NCBI GenBank assembly: GCA_037176725.1
Contig: JAZBRS010000035.1
Span: 47,192,001 to 47,256,000, forward strand
Direction of reading: 5' to 3'
Origin: Posidonia oceanica
Lineage: Eukaryota; Streptophyta; Magnoliopsida; Alismatales; Posidoniaceae
Length of the DNA stretch: 64,000 bases
The notes under the pieces were generated by a model. That model did no database searches. It worked only from the letters and a program-made list of their open reading frames with translations, and had not been told where the DNA came from. Below are positions 20,966 through 33,480 of this stretch, in pieces (within the stretch, counting starts at the first letter, position 1; each line of letters starts with the position of its first letter). The position numbers and the translations under genes are program-made.

Positions 20966-22007
20966 CAAATTTTGTTGCCCTCAGCATTTGGAATGCTAGG
21001 AATGCCTGCTATATAGGAAAGAGTAGTCCTTAACTCACGAGTTCTACCTGGACTCCTAGACTGTAGGTGGCTCTCTGGAATGGGCGGTGTCTCAGAGGGT
21101 GGTGTGTCGGGTGGTGTGGTAAGAAACAGAACTCCATGCCAAACTCTCTAGGACCTACATCTACTCTCTCTTTTTTTTTTTCATTTGCTTTTTCTTTTAC
21201 TCCCTCCTAGGTTTGCAGGTTTATTCTATCCCTGGCTTGGAGGTAAAAATGCCTGGTCTAGTGCTGGGGAGCTGCTACAAGACAGGGGTGGCTAGTCCCT
21301 GGAGGATTTGTGGGCTTTCCAGGTGTATGCTCCGACTCCTCTCCAAGATGGTCGTAGGGATAAGGCTATTCTGTTCGCCTCTCTCTCTATAGCCGACTTC
21401 TATCTTGAACTTCTGTCTTCCTTTTTTTTGTATGTCCTTTATTTACCGTTTTTTTTTATTCTTTTTCTTTTCTTTTCTCTCTGTTTTTTTCCTTTTTTTT
21501 TTTTTGCTTTCACTCTCACTCTCGGCCTATCATTTTCTCTCCCTCTGGAGATACAGGTCCTATGAGGAGTTTGGGCATTTCACTTTGTTCTTTTTATTGG
21601 ATAGTGGCTCATTTACTTGCTAGGACATCTAGGTAGTGTCAACTGAAGAGGAACAAACTCTTTCCAAGTAGGCTAGCTATTCCGATTTTCATCATCGGGC
21701 ATGATTATTACGAATGAGGATTGTTGTACATCATGAATGAGTATGATTGATTTTTTTTGATTGATTTTTTTGATTATCATGAATGAAGATGATTGCTTTT
21801 TGATTTTGTTTTTTTTTTTTTTTGACTAATGCTGCTACAATTGCATGTTGATTTTATATGCTGCGGGGATGCTAAAAAGAAAGAGAGTATGCAACACTAA
21901 GAATGTATGGAGATGAAATTTTCAAATGCAAGATTGTGAAGCAATGAATGCATGGAACAAAATAGAAAAGGAGAAGAACTCTGCAAGGCAAGGATACATG
22001 CCTGAAG

Positions 22008-22300
22008 TCATTGGTAGTACTTCTTGAGGTAGCAAGAATTGACTGGTTCTGATTGCTCAATCTGGTCCATGTCTTCAAGGATAACCGCACCATCGGAGAA
22101 GATCTGCTTGACAATGAAAGGGCCACGCCAATTGGGCCTGTGGGGGAGCGTGTATAAAGTTCCTATGGATTTGGCAGCTATGGCACTTGCGCACAAATTG
22201 ACAGCAGTCTGCCTCCATGGTTGACCAGAAGTAGCCTTAGAGCATAATCTTCTTGTCTAGCAACACACCATTTATGTGAGGGCTGCAGGTCTCTGACTTC
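22008..22300 (-). pseudogene. Collapsed integrase of the Tat-like element
   Basis: Right to left: PHINGVLLDKKIML, a stop, then YFWSTMEADCCQFVRKCHSC is the HHCC zinc finger of a Tat-type integrase. After about 15 residues the sequence jumps, with a frame change near 22155, to PNWRGPFIVKQIFSDGAVIL and EPVNSCYLKKYYQ (stop 22010-22008), which is the integrase C-terminal end. The entire DDE catalytic core is missing. Just upstream, RT thumb sequence joins directly to the zinc finger, so RNase H is missing too. Two internal deletions are needed. Confidence 0.8.
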
Positions 22301-23310
22301 TTTTTCAGTCTTGCGGGTTGGCATGTCCATGATGGCTTTGGCCTTGCTCGTGTCCACTTCAATTCCCCTTTGGCTGACAATGTAGCCCAACAGCTTGCCG
22401 GATGATACCCCGAATACACATTTACTGGGTTGAGGCAAAGCTTGTACTTCCTCAGGCGATCAAAGAGCTTCTTGAGGCAAGTGAGGTGATCCTCAGGCTC
22501 TCTATACTTGGCAATAATGTCGTCCACGTAGAGCTCAACTTCTTGGTGCATGAGGTCGTGGAACAATGCTGTCATCGCCCTCCGGTATGTTGCTCTGGCA
22601 TTCTTAAGCCTAAACGGCATGACCTGATAGCAGAAGACTACCCAGGGGGTGATAAATAAAGTCTTTTCCATGTCTTCTTCTGCCATTCTAATCTGGTTGT
22701 AGTCGGAGAAGCCATCCATAAAACATAGCATCTTGTGCCCTGCAGTGTTGTCCATTAGGACGTCGATATGTGGTAGAGAGAAGTCATCCTTAGGACTGGC
22801 TTTGTTCAGATCCCTGTAATCAATGCACATGCGGACCCAGCCGTCCTTCTTGGGCACTGGCACGGCATTCGCTAGCCATTCTGGATAGAGGACGACCTTG
22901 AGAAAGCCAATGCTGTGCTGCTTCATGATTTCCTCTTTGATTTTGAGCAGCCACTATGGTCGCCACTTCCGGAGCTTTTGCTTTACCGGCTTCGCATCTG
23001 GATCTAGAGGCAGATTGTGCACTACAATCTCAACATTAAGGCCGACCATGTCTTCGTAGCTCCAGGCGAAGACATCTGCATATTTCATAAGGAATGCAAT
23101 GGACTCTGTTCTAGCCTGGGACGTCAGTTTGGCACTGATGCGGACCTCTTTAATATCTGTGGCTGTGCCGATGTTGACTGCCTCCGTCTCGTCTTCTACA
23201 TGGAGGTTAGGCCCCTCTAGGTCGTCATCGTAAGGCTGGAATTCAGGCGGTGGTTCATCATTCTCATCAATGCCTATATCATCCTCCTCCTCATATGCAA
23301 TGAGTTCCAA
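22301..23310 (-). pseudogene. Reverse transcriptase domain, Tat-like gypsy
   Basis: 23310-22954 carries the pre-RT block ADVFAWSYEDM and KPVKQKLRKW. 22926-22237 carries NAVPVPKKDGWVRMCIDYRD, LPHIDVLMDNTAG, FMDGFSDYNQI, MPFRLKNA and the catalytic YVDDII. A frame change near 22430 continues as KCVFGVSSGKLLGYIVSQRG and KAKAIMDMPTRKTEKEVRDL, the RT thumb. YVDD and the FSDYNQI motif are typical of Ty3/gypsy Tat elements. A stop near 22950 and the frameshift make it non-functional. RT copies the element RNA into DNA in the particle. Confidence 0.85.
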
Positions 23311-25141
23311 GTGGATCTCCTTCTCAAATGTGGGGTCTGTAATGTCGAAGGAGTGAATATGCTCCGCCTTTTGATCCTAGTGATGCCTCAGGATGGTCAC
23401 ACTCATCCGAGTATTTCTGTAAGCTCGTTGAGTGACATCTGCTTGGGTGGCCCCTAGTCCTGTTGACTGATTCGGCTGCTCTGCCTGCTCTAACACTGCT
23501 GCCACTGCTGGGACTATTGAGACTGTTACCTCTGTCACTGTCTGTGCTGTGACTGCTACTGTCCCCTCCTTCGCATTCTTAGACGTACTCATGGGAAGTG
23601 TTGGGGGTGGATAACTGTCCTCTGGGCGACTAATCTGTGTTCTTTCGCCATATGCGTTGCCTGTGCGGGGCATGCGCTGCACGAACCATCTAGACCCACC
23701 TTGTGGCTGCGGAGTGATCAACTCGTCTAGTCTAGTGGGTGCTGCCTCTGGTTATTCTTCCAAGACCATGATTGAGGAATAGTCTTGCGGCGGGGTGGGA
23801 TCCGTGGCCACGGCTTTCCCTTTCCTCAACGCCTGCTGCTCGGCAACGTCTTCAGCCAACGCCGTGAGTTGTTTTTGGAAAAGCAGTTCCAAGTCTCCGA
23901 GCATATCATCCACTAGGGCTTCTGCAATCGCACCCCCTTGTCATCTGAGGGTGTGTCGACGTAGTAGGCATAGACTACCTCTTTAGAGTCTTGCCCGGCG
24001 ATTCCTTCGCCTACGGGGTGTGCTCTGGCTGCCAGACATACCACTACCGGGGGCATTTGCTCTATTGCTGGCTAATCTCCTGGCGCGGCCGGTCGCAGTA
24101 CTGTGGCGATCAGGGACGCGAACAGGCCGGCCAGTGCTGTAAGTGGCTATTGCGCCGACAAGGTCAATGCTGTGGCTGGAGGGGAGGTAGAGGCGCTCTT
24201 TTGGAGGTCCGACGGCTGGACGGTTATGCTGAGGGGACAAAGCGCCAGCACCCTTGAGTGATGGTGGTTGTCTCACTGTACTGGCCGCGGGGGCCCACCA
24301 CAAGGTTGGATCTGCTAAAGTTGACAGCTGTATGGCTGATGGAGCCTCCTGCTTTGCTTGTGGTGCTGCTGATGAAGCGGGCCGAGTCCCAATGTCGCCT
24401 GACCCAATTGATTGCGCCACCGGAGATGGTAACCTCTGTACTGGTGCGGCTGCGGCCGCGAGTGGACAGGTGGCTAGTGCCTGAAGGTGTGCTCCTGACT
24501 CTGGAGCTATCGATGTAGCTGTTAAAGGCACTGATGAAGCTGCAATAAGAGGGAGAAACTGTCATCCCTGACACAGAACTTGTTGAATCTGCCACTGTAT
24601 CAGTAGAGGGAAGAACCAGACAAACTGACTGGGAGGTTGCACGGTTGGACTGGAGCTTCCTGTTGGCCTGAGCTGCTTTCACTGTGCCAGCCTGCTCCTC
24701 ATCTGAGTAGTAGTATTCTATGCAGACCCACTCCTCTGTCGACAGTGGGGGGCTCTGGCACGGTATTTGTTGGGCTGAGGCTGGGCTCGTATTCGGGTCA
24801 AGAACACCTGCACTGATAAAGTTAGTGAGGTCCCGAGGGATCACGAGCTTCCGATTCCTCGAGTGCAGACGCTCACCGTCACAGGGCTGCCATTCATATC
24901 CCAAGCCTTCAAAATCTCTTCTTTCCTCAACTGCAACTGGCTCGGCGATCCCTTGGTCGTGTCGCCCAAGTGGCATTCCCTTCGCATAGCCCCATCTACG
25001 GCAAATGTTTTCGACCATCCGGGAGGGGTTGCAATGAACGGCTAGAGAGCTGACACGTTCAACATCAGGGATGTAGTTAACCGGCTCAAATCGGTTAACA
25101 CGGTACAAGTTATCAGAGGGCTTAGGGTCAAATTGGACAGT
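23311..25141 (-). pseudogene. Polyprotein linker between protease and RT
   Basis: Minus-strand frames 25108-24224, 24531-23983 and 23721-23377 are joined only by frame changes. The first begins NRFEPVNYIPDVERVSSLAV and continues with a conserved-looking segment (GLGYEWQPCDGERLHSRN), then becomes Ser/Thr/Ala-rich. Tat/Ogre elements have a long variable linker here. No catalytic motif seen. Decayed. Confidence 0.5.
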
Positions 25142-25651
25142 CTACTGGGAGACAGAAGAGAACGCCTCGACCCGCTCCTTATCAAAATTTTCCGCCATGA
25201 CAACGACAACGTCGTCGCCGCAGCGGAACTTGATCATGCGGTGGAGGGTCGAGGGGATCACTTGATGCTTGTGCAGCCAAGGGCGCCTAAGCAGGAGATT
25301 AAAAAAGGACTCTAAGTCGACAATGTAGAATTCTATAGTGAATACGACCGGGCCAATAGAAAGAGGAATAACCCGGATCCCCAAGGAGTCATGGTGCGTA
25401 TTGTCAAAAGAGGTCATTCCCTTCACGGCTGGCGTGATGTTCTCGGCTTTGAATCCGAGCTTCAGTGCTGTACGTAGGGGACAGACGTTAAGGCCTGACC
25501 CATTGTCAACCAGCGAGAGGGGAATGCGGAAACTTTTGAACTGCACCGTGATAAATAGGGGTTGATTGTGGTTAGTCCCCGCTGGAGGCAGCTCATCGCT
25601 CGAGAAAGAGATGACCTGTGGCTCCACGATCATTCCCACCATATTCTCCAA
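25142..25651 (-). pseudogene. Aspartic protease domain, Tat-like
   Basis: 169-codon frame with the active-site motif LSLVDNGSGLNVCPL (D-N-G-S form characteristic of Tat/Ogre elements), then ...IGPVVFTIEFYIVD and LLLRRPWLHKHQVIPSTLHR, the usual flap/C-terminal block. It cleaves the Gag-Pol polyprotein in functional relatives. The frame itself is intact here, but the polyprotein around it is broken. A linker frame at 26434-25670 (LDAKPKHAAT, Pro-rich) connects it to Gag. Confidence 0.85.
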
Positions 25652-26530
25652 GATAGCAGGCTCGATGGTTTAGGACATATGAACGGCCTGGAACTTGCAG
25701 AGAAAAGCTTCTCGGTGTTCACAAGATGAGTGCATTAGGTCCCAAATGGAGATGTTAGCCTTAACTTTTTTCAGTTGGACCGTGATGTCAGTTGAAGGCT
25801 GGTCTTTTTTGGAGGTAGGAGGAGTGGCTCTAGTAGCAGGTTCTACAGAGGTGGGACTAGGGGATTGGCCTGCTAGTGGTTGGCTCGGTGGCACAAGTTG
25901 GCCTACTGGTAGTGGTTGGCCTACTGGTGGAGTAGGTTCTGGGAGGTTAGGCTTGGCTGCTGGGGCAGTTGGTCTGTAGACACTCCCCGACCGCGTGACT
26001 TCCGCACATATTTCTGCGGCGTAGTCGTATGGAACGCGGTGGGTATCCCTGATCAGGTTGACTACCAGGGGAACACAAGCTGCGAGCTCGAGAGGGGCTG
26101 CCGAGGTATTTGCTGGTTGGTGGAGAGGTAAGGGATGTTGCTGGGGAGGCTGTAATGACTCTGGTTGGGGCCTGGCTTGTAGGCAAATAGAGGGTTGAGT
26201 CTCTGGTTGCATGGTGGGCCTCGTAGCAGCGTGCTTCGGCTTGGCGTCCAGTCGGAACATGTGAATCCCCGACTCAGAACCGGCAAGTGTCGCATGATAG
26301 AGAGCAGAAGGGAAGGGCTCGGAAATGTCTTGGATAAGATCAGAAGGGTCCACCGCAGACGTAGCGGACCCAAAGGGGAAGAGAGAATGCACACCTGAGG
26401 TCTCCGCACCTCCTGGGCCAGAATACTCTGGCAAAGGCTGGTGGACAATACTTGGATTGGGGGGAGCTGTCCCTAATGCAGGTGAAGATGCAGGTGGAGG
26501 GGTGGATGTTGATGCTGCCTCCTGTGTGTT

Positions 26531-28585
26531 GATACTGATAACCTTTCAGTCAATCAGGTCCTGCACGGCGTTCTGTAAAGTGAAGCAACTATTAGTCGAG
26601 TGCTTGAAAACTTGATGAAAGTCGCAGAATTGATCCGTCCTATACCACCCCGGAAGAGGGTTGGGTGGTGGGCGGACCTCAGAGAGCGTGAGGAGTGACG
26701 CAACCTTGGGGAAGACGACGCTCAGTGGCTCCACTAACTGAGTGAAGCGACGTTGATGGTGAGGCCATCTCTGCCCTTGGTGCCGTCCTTCCTGGACCGG
26801 TGCGGCTGGGTAGACCGGTCGGGCGGTGGTGGTGATCTGTGGAGTGTGTGGTGCACTAGGTGTGGGTGCATAAACTACCTGATTCGGACCAGGTGGAGCC
26901 ACCATGTGAACGGGAGCGGCAGGAGGGTTGACGTATGCCACGACAGTCCGTGGAGGATCCCTCCTCCTAGGATTGTTGTTGTTGCTGCCGTTGTTGGTGT
27001 TGGTGTTGCTGCCGCTGCCGCCATGGCTGCTGCTGGAGGAGGCGGCCTACTTGGCGAAGACGGAGAGTGCTGGAAAATTGCCGCTCTGAAGGGAGTGACA
27101 GGCTGGATGGCAAGCAGAGCCCTAGTAGATAGCTGCGCGCCTCGGATCACATTCTCGATGATTCCTCATCAGAGGGTCTATCGCGAACTTGCGAGACAAG
27201 GACGTGCCAACGGCCGACGTACTCCCTGAACGGCTCATTGTTTCTCTGCTTAAGGGCGACAAGGTCCTCGCGCTTAGGGACCAAGTCGAGGTTGAAGGAG
27301 TACTGCTCCAGGAACACCCTGCCAAGGTCGTTCCAAGTCTTGATGGTGGCGATATCAAGTGATGTAAACCACTTGAGGGCCGAGCCAGTAAGACTTTTCT
27401 GGAACAGGCTGATCAACAACCTGTCGTCAGCGTGGAGCTGAGCAAGGTCTCCGCAATATGCCTTCAGATGGGCGATGGGGCAGCCCCTACCATTGTACTT
27501 TTTGAAATCTGGAATACGGAATTTCGATGGGTGCACCGCCTCTGGAAAGCAGCAGAGGTCCCGAAATTGGTAGGAGTAGAGGTTCGTGTCCTGCACTTAA
27601 TGAAGTGCCTTCTCTAGAGCGGCAAACCTGTTGTCGTTGGACTCTGGATTTGTTGCCGAAGGTGATGGGGCAGCGGAGGCAGGGACCACATACGCCGATT
27701 GGGTCGCACCAAGGTGCTCCTCCGGATCCACCATCGCGTCACCTGGTAGCGTGACGTGATGGCCGGCGTATCCATGCAAAGGTGTAGTGGGTGCAGTAGG
27801 TGGTGCAATGTATGCAAGGAAAGGAATATGTTGATGCATAGGGTAAGGGTAAGCATGATGCTGTGTAGTGAGTTGTGGAGATTGTGGGAGCAGCAGCTGC
27901 TGCAATGGCACGGTGCCAGGCAATAGGCCAGAGAAGTGTTGTGCCCTAACCAACCCGAGGGGCTAGCCACCAGGTGGCGGAGGTGCATGTTGTGCAGTGA
28001 ATGGTGTGTATGCAGAGGGCGGAGGTTGCGCCCCTATCACCGGAGCAGAGAGCAGCTGAGGTGATGGCCGGGGCGGCAGTGCAGCAAGGAAAGCCTGGGG
28101 AGCAGGAGCAGGATGCAGAGGGACCTTAGGAGCAGAGGGAGCCAAAGAGGGGCAAGCAGACAGAGCCATGTCCTGGAATATCTGGGCAAGCTCTATCAAG
28201 CGCTGGTACTGTGCTTAGGGGCCCCGTCAGTGGGGATGCTAGAGTGCAATACCGGCGGGGGACCAGATCCAAGAGGGGAGGACACAGACTGTCCAAGAGG
28301 CAGGGATCCTATAGCGGGAGTTGCCACAGCAGCGAGGGTGTCAAAAGGGACATGACCCTGGGAGAGTGAAGTCAGTGGTGCCTCTGGGGCATTGGTGGTG
28401 GTCACCAAGATGGACTTAGTGACTGGGTCCGGAGCCTACCACTGCCCCACAGGATAAAGGGGAGGCAGCTGTACTTGAGGGGGAGGCACAGGTACAGCGG
28501 AAGTCAAAGAGACCACTGAAGGGGCCGAAGCGGAAATCCCCTCCGTGACAACAGTGAGTAGGGGCTCAACGGCATGCTGGGCCAT
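26531..28585 (-). pseudogene. Gag of the Tat-like element (gag-1), decayed
   Basis: Best start is ATG 28585-28583 (MAQHAVEPLLTVV). A long Pro/Ala/Gln-rich N-terminal part (28585-27600) has a TAG and at least one frameshift near 28205. The retrotransposon Gag domain is at 27596-27147: RIPDFKKYNGRGCPIAHL, ISLFQKSLTGSALKWFTSL, FLEQYSFNLDLVPKREDL, FREYVGRWHVL. A poly-Ala/Pro stretch with a frame change follows, then 26941-26546 ends with a CDFHQ..KHSTNSC zinc-finger-like motif and LQNAVQDLID. Structural protein that would form the particle. Confidence 0.8.
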
Positions 28586-29451
28586 GGCTGACCGTGAGCG
28601 AGTAAGAACAGGGTTACGACGAAAAGGGGGAGGACGACACCTATGGGGAGCTATAGTCGCAAAAGCGAGTAGCTCAGAAGAGGAGGGTCGAGAACAGGTG
28701 TCACAAGTGAAAGGAGGTACTTGAGCTCCGACTAGGGAACTCGCTCACTGATCACTATTACAAACAAAGCAAACAGGTGTTAAAACCTGAAGGAAAATGC
28801 AAATGCTTAATTGGTGGTATGAATGCATTCATGCAAATGGTATGCTTTCTAGCATGCTCTCTCTCTCACCAATCTAGTATATCATAGTAGGTTGTCTACA
28901 AGTGTATAGGTCACCGACTCGGTCAGAAAGTAAGGTCCCCATTCTAAATCCTGACCAAAGCTCAAGCAGTGAACAGCTGGTGCATTTGGAGCCTCGACCC
29001 GGCTAAAGCACAGGTTGTACCCACGATTGACATCGACGCGACCCCTGACAGGGGGGACAGAACGACCAGCTCGCTCCGTGCCAAAGCAGTGGAACGAGAA
29101 ACCGAAATTGTCCTTCTCAGACTGATAGGTGGATTCCGATGAGAGGATGCATGTCCTATATGATGATTCATGCAGAATGATTAAAGTTTTTTATCTTGCA
29201 TGTTTTTTTAACCCAAAGGAGGTGAATGTGTGTTGATGTCTCTAGTTGCTCCTAGATTTGACTTTTACTTACTGTTTTTAATTGCCACGGGGGAAGCAAC
29301 CAGTCTCTAGTTGTCCTTAGGCCTAATGCAAAAAAGGAGATGAAAATCACCCAAACATGGCAAGCAAGCAACATACATCATCACAAAAGGCATGCGCATG
29401 GCATGTGCTGGTGTAGTGGACATGACAGTGAAAAGAAAATACTTATCATAT
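28586..29451 (-). mobile_element. Leader of the Tat-like element, gag-proximal part
   Basis: Non-coding region upstream of gag-1, homologous over its whole length to 59050-59730 (shared ACCGACTCGGTCAGAAAGTA and TCTCTAGTTGCTCCTAG blocks). It stops at CATAT (29447-29451), where solo LTR-C is inserted, and resumes at 35124. A small frame starting MNHHIGHA (29171-28962) has a relative in the homologous leader at 59452-59168; Ogre-type elements can carry an extra ORF before gag, but this one is short and may be coincidental. Confidence 0.7.
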
Positions 29452-30134
29452 TGTAGTAATCCCGGTGTTCAGATCGTCCATGTACACTGCCAAAGCTCGC
29501 GTGCACCGATCAGAATCAGGTTCACTATTAGCGGCTGTGTCCGAGAAGGATGACTTAACTCGAAAACACTTAAAATGGGAAAAAGAAAAGAAAAGAAGAA
29601 GATAAGACAAATCAGAGTCGCCACCGTGTCTATTAAGTCGGGAGACAAGGAAAATCGGGGAAATGCGTGAATAAACACGCAAAACCAAGCAAAAGATGCA
29701 ATGCAAATGAAATGAAATGCAAATGATGTGACTCATGCCTAGGATAAGGGCAATATGGTCAATACGGGCCAAGAGAAAGGGCAAGGACTCCTGTTACGTG
29801 CGGAGAAGGTGTTAGACACTCCTGACACGTCCGAGAATCGGTCTTTCTAGGCTTACGCTCGCATACACAGGGAAATGCATACTTTGAATGCCTAAGTGCC
29901 ATGAATGCCTAATTAGATGCTCATAGGTGTGCTCTAAGTGATGAAATGCGTGCAAGGAATTAAACATGTTATCTAAGCGCTCAGCAATGCTGTCTGTGTT
30001 CCGAATCGGGCGAACCCTAGTTCGTGAGAACTACAGGCAGTAAGCATCACTGCCCTATATGCAAATGCAGGTGATAAAACAAAACAACGGTAAAACCAGG
30101 CAATGCAAGCGACATGCAAAAGAAAATAACGTAA

Positions 30135-30330
30135 AACACGCAAAACGGTGCGAGAAACGAAAGTCAGCACGCAAAACGATGCAAGAAACAAAGCGAGCAC
30201 GCAAAACGATGTAAGAAACAAAGTAGGCACGCAAAAAGGTACAAGAAACAAAGTAGGCACGCAAAACGATGTAAGAAACAAAGTAGGCACGCAAAACGGT
30301 GCAAGAAACAAGGGAAACAAGGCAGGCATG
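30135..30330. repeat. ~30-bp tandem repeats in LTR-C
   Basis: About six imperfect copies of a unit containing GCAAGAAACAAAGTAGGCAC and GCAAAACG. The 80-residue plus-strand frame across it is a repeat translation, not a gene. Confidence 0.75.
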
Positions 30331-31109
30331 CAAAACGGTGCCAAAGCAAGCGAAACAAAACATCGTAAAAGTCATGCAATGCAGATGTAAAAACATGCAA
30401 AAGGGGAGAGCAAAACAATTAAGGAGAGGCAAGCGGTGTAAGTGTTAAGACAAACACTACTTAAGGACCACGCAATGCAGGTGTGAAGACCTACAAGGGG
30501 GAAGGAAAGCAAGCAGAGGGATCACCACTATCCTGTGACTGTTTCTCACTAAACCATCCCACGATGTGTCTCGCACGCTGCCAAAAGCTCGCGGTGCAAT
30601 CGGATCATGGAAAAGGAGGAAAAAGGTCGCAATTAGTAGTGAATCCAAGGAAAACTCAACCCAAAGACACTAAGAGTACGCGAAAAGTGGAAATAGAGTG
30701 GATAGGTAAGAAGCGGAAGTCCTAATCTACATGCATGGAAAACGCGAGGCGAAAACAATGCATTCAATGCAAGAGACATGCAACAAAGTGCTATGCAGGA
30801 GTTCAGAAGGACTTACTTGAGAGATCTGAGGCCTGATCAGAGGTGAACTTGGTCAGCATGGGAGTCTGCTCCACCAGGGTGATCCGGGTAACTTGGTTGT
30901 GAAGATCCGGCGGTCCGATCGGACGATATCTAGGCTTCAAGGCAGAAGGCCCAAGGGCCAGAGGAGAAGAAGGGATCTAAGTGTAAAAGGGTCCTAGGGG
31001 TGTGCAGAACAGGTCTTCCCACATACATGGGAGCTAAAAGTGCTTAAAAGTGTGTAAAAATGCTAAGTGCAATGATGTATGAGTGCAATGCATGCAAAAA
31101 AAGGACCTA

Positions 31110-32060
31110 AGTGTGATTATTTTGAAAAGTTAGGGACCTATATGCAATATTTTTGAAAAATTAGGGACCTATATGCAAAGTTTTTGAAAACCTAGGGGTC
31201 TGGATGCAAAGTTTTGAAAACCTGGGGGTCTAAATGCAAAGTTTTTGAAAACCTGGGGGTCTGGATGCAAAGTTTTGAAAACCTCGGGGTCTAAATGTAA
31301 AGTTTTTTAAAACTTGGGGGTCTAGATGCAAATAAAATAAGTTTCTGGGTTTTTTAATAATGCAATAAGGTTTTTAAAAGGGATTAAATGAAATCTGAAT
31401 AGACTAAGGACCTAAATGCAAATTCAGAAAAATGCAGGGTCTGAAATGCAATGCAATATTGGAAAAATGCAATTTAAATGAATGCTGTGCATGCAAACGT
31501 GGACTAAAATGCAATTTAAAAACATGTAGGGGCTAAAATACAATTTAATATGGTAAAGTGCAATTAAATGATTTTTTTCTAACATACAGAGGATTAAAAT
31601 GCAATAATAAAATAAAACAGGATAAAAGTGCAATGCAATATGGTAAAATACGAAATTAAATGAATTTTAACAACTAAATAGAGGACTGATTTGCAAATAA
31701 AATAAACAGAAGGGCTTAAAAGCAATGTAATAAAGTAAAAGCAGGCATTTAAATGACATTTATCAACCACAGGACCTAGATGCAAAATAAATAAACTACT
31801 GGGCTGGAAATTAAGAAATAGAAAAGTATTTGAACTACAATAGGACTAGCATGCAAATAAAAGAAATAACTGGGCTAAAACTAAAGAAAACTAAAAAACA
31901 TTGAACTGTAGAGGACTAACATGTAATAAAAATAACTGGCAGGGCTAAAAATAAAAGAAATCAGAAATTTTTAAACTGCAGCAGGACTAAATGCAAATAA
32001 AGGAAACTACATATTTTTTATACAATTTTATATGGTTTTTATTCAGGATTAAATGAAACA
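31110..32060. repeat. Tandem repeats of a GACCTAAATGCAAA-type unit in LTR-C
   Basis: 31110-31335 has about six copies of a ~39-bp unit (AGTTTTTGAAAACC plus GGGGTCTGGATGCAA). 31340-32060 continues with looser 70-90-bp units around GGACTAAATGCAAATAAA. The two halves share the GACC/GACT-TAAATGCAA core. Confidence 0.7.
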
Positions 32061-32189
32061 TAAACTGCGGCTGGACTGGAAAGTAAATAGCTAAAACTAC
32101 AAGGTAGAAATGCAATATCATGGTAAAATTACTAAGTTAAAGAAAAAAAAACGAAACGTAAACGTACGGCATTAAAAAACTAAAACTAC

Positions 32190-33480
32190 TGTAGCTAAAC
32201 TTGCAAAGCTTCTGGCCGGAGAAGACGACGCGATTGGACGGCGCTGGAGGGTCGGCGAGCTGCGCCGGAGGTCCCTGGAGGCCGGAGGCTGGTCGGCGAG
32301 GCATGACTGGGGCTGGAGCGGACCGAAGGAGGTGTTGGAGTTCTGCAGGAGGTGCTGGAGTCGGAACTGGAGCTGGAAGCATTCCCGGCGGAAACGGAGG
32401 GCAGAAAGGGACTCCTGGAACCTCCACGATGCTCGGAGGATGATCAGCAACGGACGAGCGGGCCGGAGACAGGATTGCACGTAGAAGGCTCGCCGAGGAA
32501 GAATGGTCAGCGGCGGCGGCGACTTCGCGCGACAGACCTCGAAACCTATTTCTAATGGACTGGGGAGCAAGAGGGGAAGAAAACTAGACTACGAGGAAAG
32601 AGAAGTACCTGTTTCGGTGGCTGGTGCGCTCCCCTGACGTCGGTGGTTTGAGCAGATGGCGGCGGCGATGGTCCAGCTGCTGCAGGCACTCTCGGCAGCA
32701 CGTGAAGGTTCAGATGAATTGCTAATGCTGCTCCGAAGCTCTCTGAATGCACAGGCGCAAGCTTGCGGACCAGAGAAAGAAAAAAGGCCTTTTGGGTCTA
32801 GCTGGTTCTGCCGGAGGTGGGGGGAGTGTTCTGTTGCTTCCCGAGTTGGGTGGAAGGTTTTGGCGGGTTGCTGGAGGTTCGGTGGTGGTGAGGAGGGGTT
32901 TGAATTGGATCGGTGGAGGCTGTGGTAGAAGGTTGCTGGTTGGGTAGATTTTGGACAGAATTGGGTATAGGTGTTTGTTGTGGATCGTTTGGGCTGTGGT
33001 TAGGGTGAAGGTGGAAAGTCGAGAGGTCTGGGATGGTGGAGTTTAGGAGAGTTGGGTGGAGGAGTTTGGGGTGAGTTGGTGGTCTGGGGAGTTGGGAATT
33101 TTGGATGGAAGGGGAGTTGGGTTCTGTGAGTGGATGGGAGGTGTTTGGGGTGGTTCCGGGTTGATGCTGGGCGTGGAAGGAGTGGAGGCCGATGCTGGGA
33201 TTTCGGGTGAGGTTTGGGGGAGGATTTGGGAGAGATCGGAGGTCTGTGGAGGTCAGGTTCAGGGGAAGGAAGATGCTGAGATTTTTGCAGAAGGAAGGAG
33301 GAGGAGAATTCAGGCTCTTCTCATGCTCTCTCTTTGGTTCTCTCAACTGGCAAAAGGTGTCGGAAGGAAGAGGAGGGACTTGGTTTTATCAGGAGGAGGA
33401 TGGGCTGGGTTGAGCGCGAGCGGTGGATTCAAATCCACGGGCGCGGGGAACTGCTGCTGATAGGAGGTGCTGGCCGGCGA
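32190..33480. other. GC-rich segment inside LTR-C
   Basis: Strong shift to G/C after 10 kb of AT-rich DNA. Long frames (33346-32798 minus, 182 codons; 32570-32172 minus) are Pro/Ser-rich with no domain. Segments of similar composition occupy the same relative place in LTR-A (17180-17560), LTR-B (37830-38500) and LTR-H (53030-53430), so I read it as an LTR regulatory or transcribed-leader region, not a gene. Confidence 0.45.

Larger units (their letters stand above)
18391..22007 (-). mobile_element. Retrotransposon 3' UTR between integrase and LTR-A
   Basis: About 3.6 kb separates the integrase stop codon (22008-22010) from the LTR. It has no credible coding frame. It holds a GATGCTAAT-rich segment (18530-18720), the 37-bp hairpin minisatellite (18765-20095), an imperfect ~75-bp repeat with GATGTCATCCGG (20480-20640), a ~32-bp repeat array (20745-20965) and T-rich stretches (21165-21840). 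Long, tandem-repeat-rich 3' UTRs are a known trait of Tat/Ogre elements in plants. Confidence 0.65.

Noticed and set aside
23795..24531. Plus-strand frames opposite the protease-RT linker
   Set aside because: Shadows of the GC-rich minus-strand polyprotein; no domain of their own.
32798..33346. 182-codon minus-strand frame in LTR-C
   Set aside because: Pro/Ser/Asn-rich low-complexity translation of a G-rich strand, no domain, and it lies inside a solo LTR with a TSD.
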